Source: Phycisphaerae bacterium (GTDB lineage: Bacteria > Planctomycetota > Phycisphaerae > Phycisphaerales > Phycisphaeraceae). From it: 6,278 bases of DNA. The notes below the pieces were generated by a model that made no database searches, was not told where the DNA came from, and saw only the letters and a list, made by a program, of their open reading frames with translations. Shown here in pieces: positions 5,737 through 6,278 of this stretch (the first letter of the stretch is position 1; every line of letters starts with the position of its first letter). Where the stretch lies: contig NZCH01000096.1 of NCBI GenBank assembly GCA_002688155.1, positions 1 through 6,278 of the forward strand. Direction: 5' to 3'. A program made the translations under genes and the position numbers.

Positions 5737-5752
5737 TACCACGTGGTATGAT
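5737..5752 (+). promoter_or_regulatory. Extended -10 recJ promoter overlapped by a 12-bp palindrome
   Basis: TGGTATGAT at 5744-5752 matches the extended -10 form TGnTATAAT with one mismatch. Only six bases separate it from the recJ ATG, so transcription would begin at or beside the start codon and the mRNA would be leaderless. No good -35 box is seen, as is usual with extended -10 promoters. TACCACGTGGTA (5737-5748) is a perfect 12-base palindrome overlapping the -10 box, positioned so that a bound protein would block polymerase. Confidence 0.5.
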
Positions 5753-5758
5753 CGCACC

Positions 5759-6278
5759 ATGTACGAGTCGGGCGTGCTCAAACGATGGCGGTTTAAGGAC
5801 CCGCTGGACCGTGACTCGGCGTCATGCCGGGACCTGGCGAGCCAGCTTGGCGTGGACCCGCTCGTCGCGAGCCTGCTTATTCAGCGTGGCGTTGGTGATC
5901 GTCAGCACGCGACGCGGTATCTATCGCCGACACTAAACGCTCTGCACGATCCAGCGCTGTTGCCAGGTATGCAGCGGGCCGCCGAACGCATCGTTTGTGC
6001 CATCACACGGCGCGAACCAATCGTTGTCTACGGTGATTACGATGTCGATGGCATTACCGCCAGCGCAATCTTGTGGCATGTGCTGCGCTATTTGGGCGCT
6101 GACGTTTCAACGTACGTACCGCACAGGATTGCTGAAGGGTACGGCCTGAACCGCGAGGCGATCACACAGATCGCCGAGCGTGGCAAGCCGCTGATCATCT
6201 CCGTTGATTGCGGCGTGACGGCCACGGCTGAGGCGGCCGTCGCCAAAGACATGGGCATCGACCTGATCGTCACCGACC
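5759..6278 (+). CDS. recJ: Single-stranded-DNA-specific exonuclease RecJ, N-terminal part (3' end beyond window)
   Basis: A 5'-to-3' exonuclease on single-stranded DNA, acting in recombination, mismatch repair and processing of stalled forks; it needs divalent metal ions, normally Mn or Mg. The first 173 codons are present, about 30 percent of a typical RecJ of 560-600 residues. The DHH-family motif I is seen as VVYGDYDVDGITASAIL at 89-105, with metal-binding Asp93, Asp95 and Asp97. VPHRIAEGYGLN follows at 120-131 and motif II SVDCGVT at 148-154. The sequence ends at IVTD, just where the DHH motif itself should follow. The N-terminal RWRFKDP and LLIQRGVGDRQHATRYLSP at about 39-57 are also typical. 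The ATG at 5759 has no ribosome binding site; the candidate -10 box lies so close that leaderless translation is likely. It is divergent from the pilin gene. Confidence 0.95.
   Translation, partial: MYESGVLKRWRFKDPLDRDSASCRDLASQLGVDPLVASLLIQRGVGDRQHATRYLSPTLNALHDPALLPGMQRAAERIVCAITRREPIVVYGDYDVDGITASAILWHVLRYLGADVSTYVPHRIAEGYGLNREAITQIAERGKPLIISVDCGVTATAEAAVAKDMGIDLIVTD

Overview
The window is a GC-rich bacterial chromosomal segment packed with housekeeping genes, with nine recognisable protein genes in four strand blocks. I see no insertion sequence, phage gene, CRISPR array, rRNA or tRNA. The best lineage guess is Planctomycetota, perhaps a Phycisphaerae-like member. This rests on the solitary pseudopilin with a C-terminal Trp/Phe-Tyr-(D/N)-E-T-T-G motif, a SpoIID/LytB lipoprotein in a non-sporulation setting, dnaN away from any dnaA/recF/gyrB neighbour, and the frequent lack of Shine-Dalgarno sequences. 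It is an inference from gene content and protein style, not a phylogenetic result.

Layout. (1) Minus strand, 1-2054, read right to left: dnaN (sliding clamp, complete), iscX (small Fe-S assembly accessory protein) and ald (alanine dehydrogenase, cut by the left edge). (2) Plus strand, 2282-3673: rpmI (L35), rplT (L20) and a LOG-family (TIGR00730) nucleotide phosphoribohydrolase. A 227-base divergent region separates this block from dnaN and carries candidate promoters for both directions. (3) Minus strand, 5556-3687: a type II secretion/type IV pilin-like protein, then a SpoIID/LytB-domain lipoprotein that ends 13 bases from the LOG gene in a convergent arrangement. (4) Plus strand from 5759: the N-terminal 173 codons of recJ, cut by the right edge. 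A 202-base region full of inverted repeats separates recJ from the pilin gene.

How the genes work together. rpmI and rplT are a classic translation pair, but infC is not in front of them. dnaN and recJ belong to replication and repair. The pilin and SpoIID-type proteins are both envelope-associated and may share a transcript. iscX, ald and the LOG gene have no obvious functional link to their neighbours.

No new multi-gene system is evident. The most unusual material is non-coding: a recJ start that looks leaderless, with a 12-base perfect palindrome over its extended -10 box; a roughly 25-base element found in near-identical form upstream of iscX and upstream of the pilin gene; a perfect 8-bp inverted repeat in front of the SpoIID gene; and a dyad-rich leader in front of the pilin gene.
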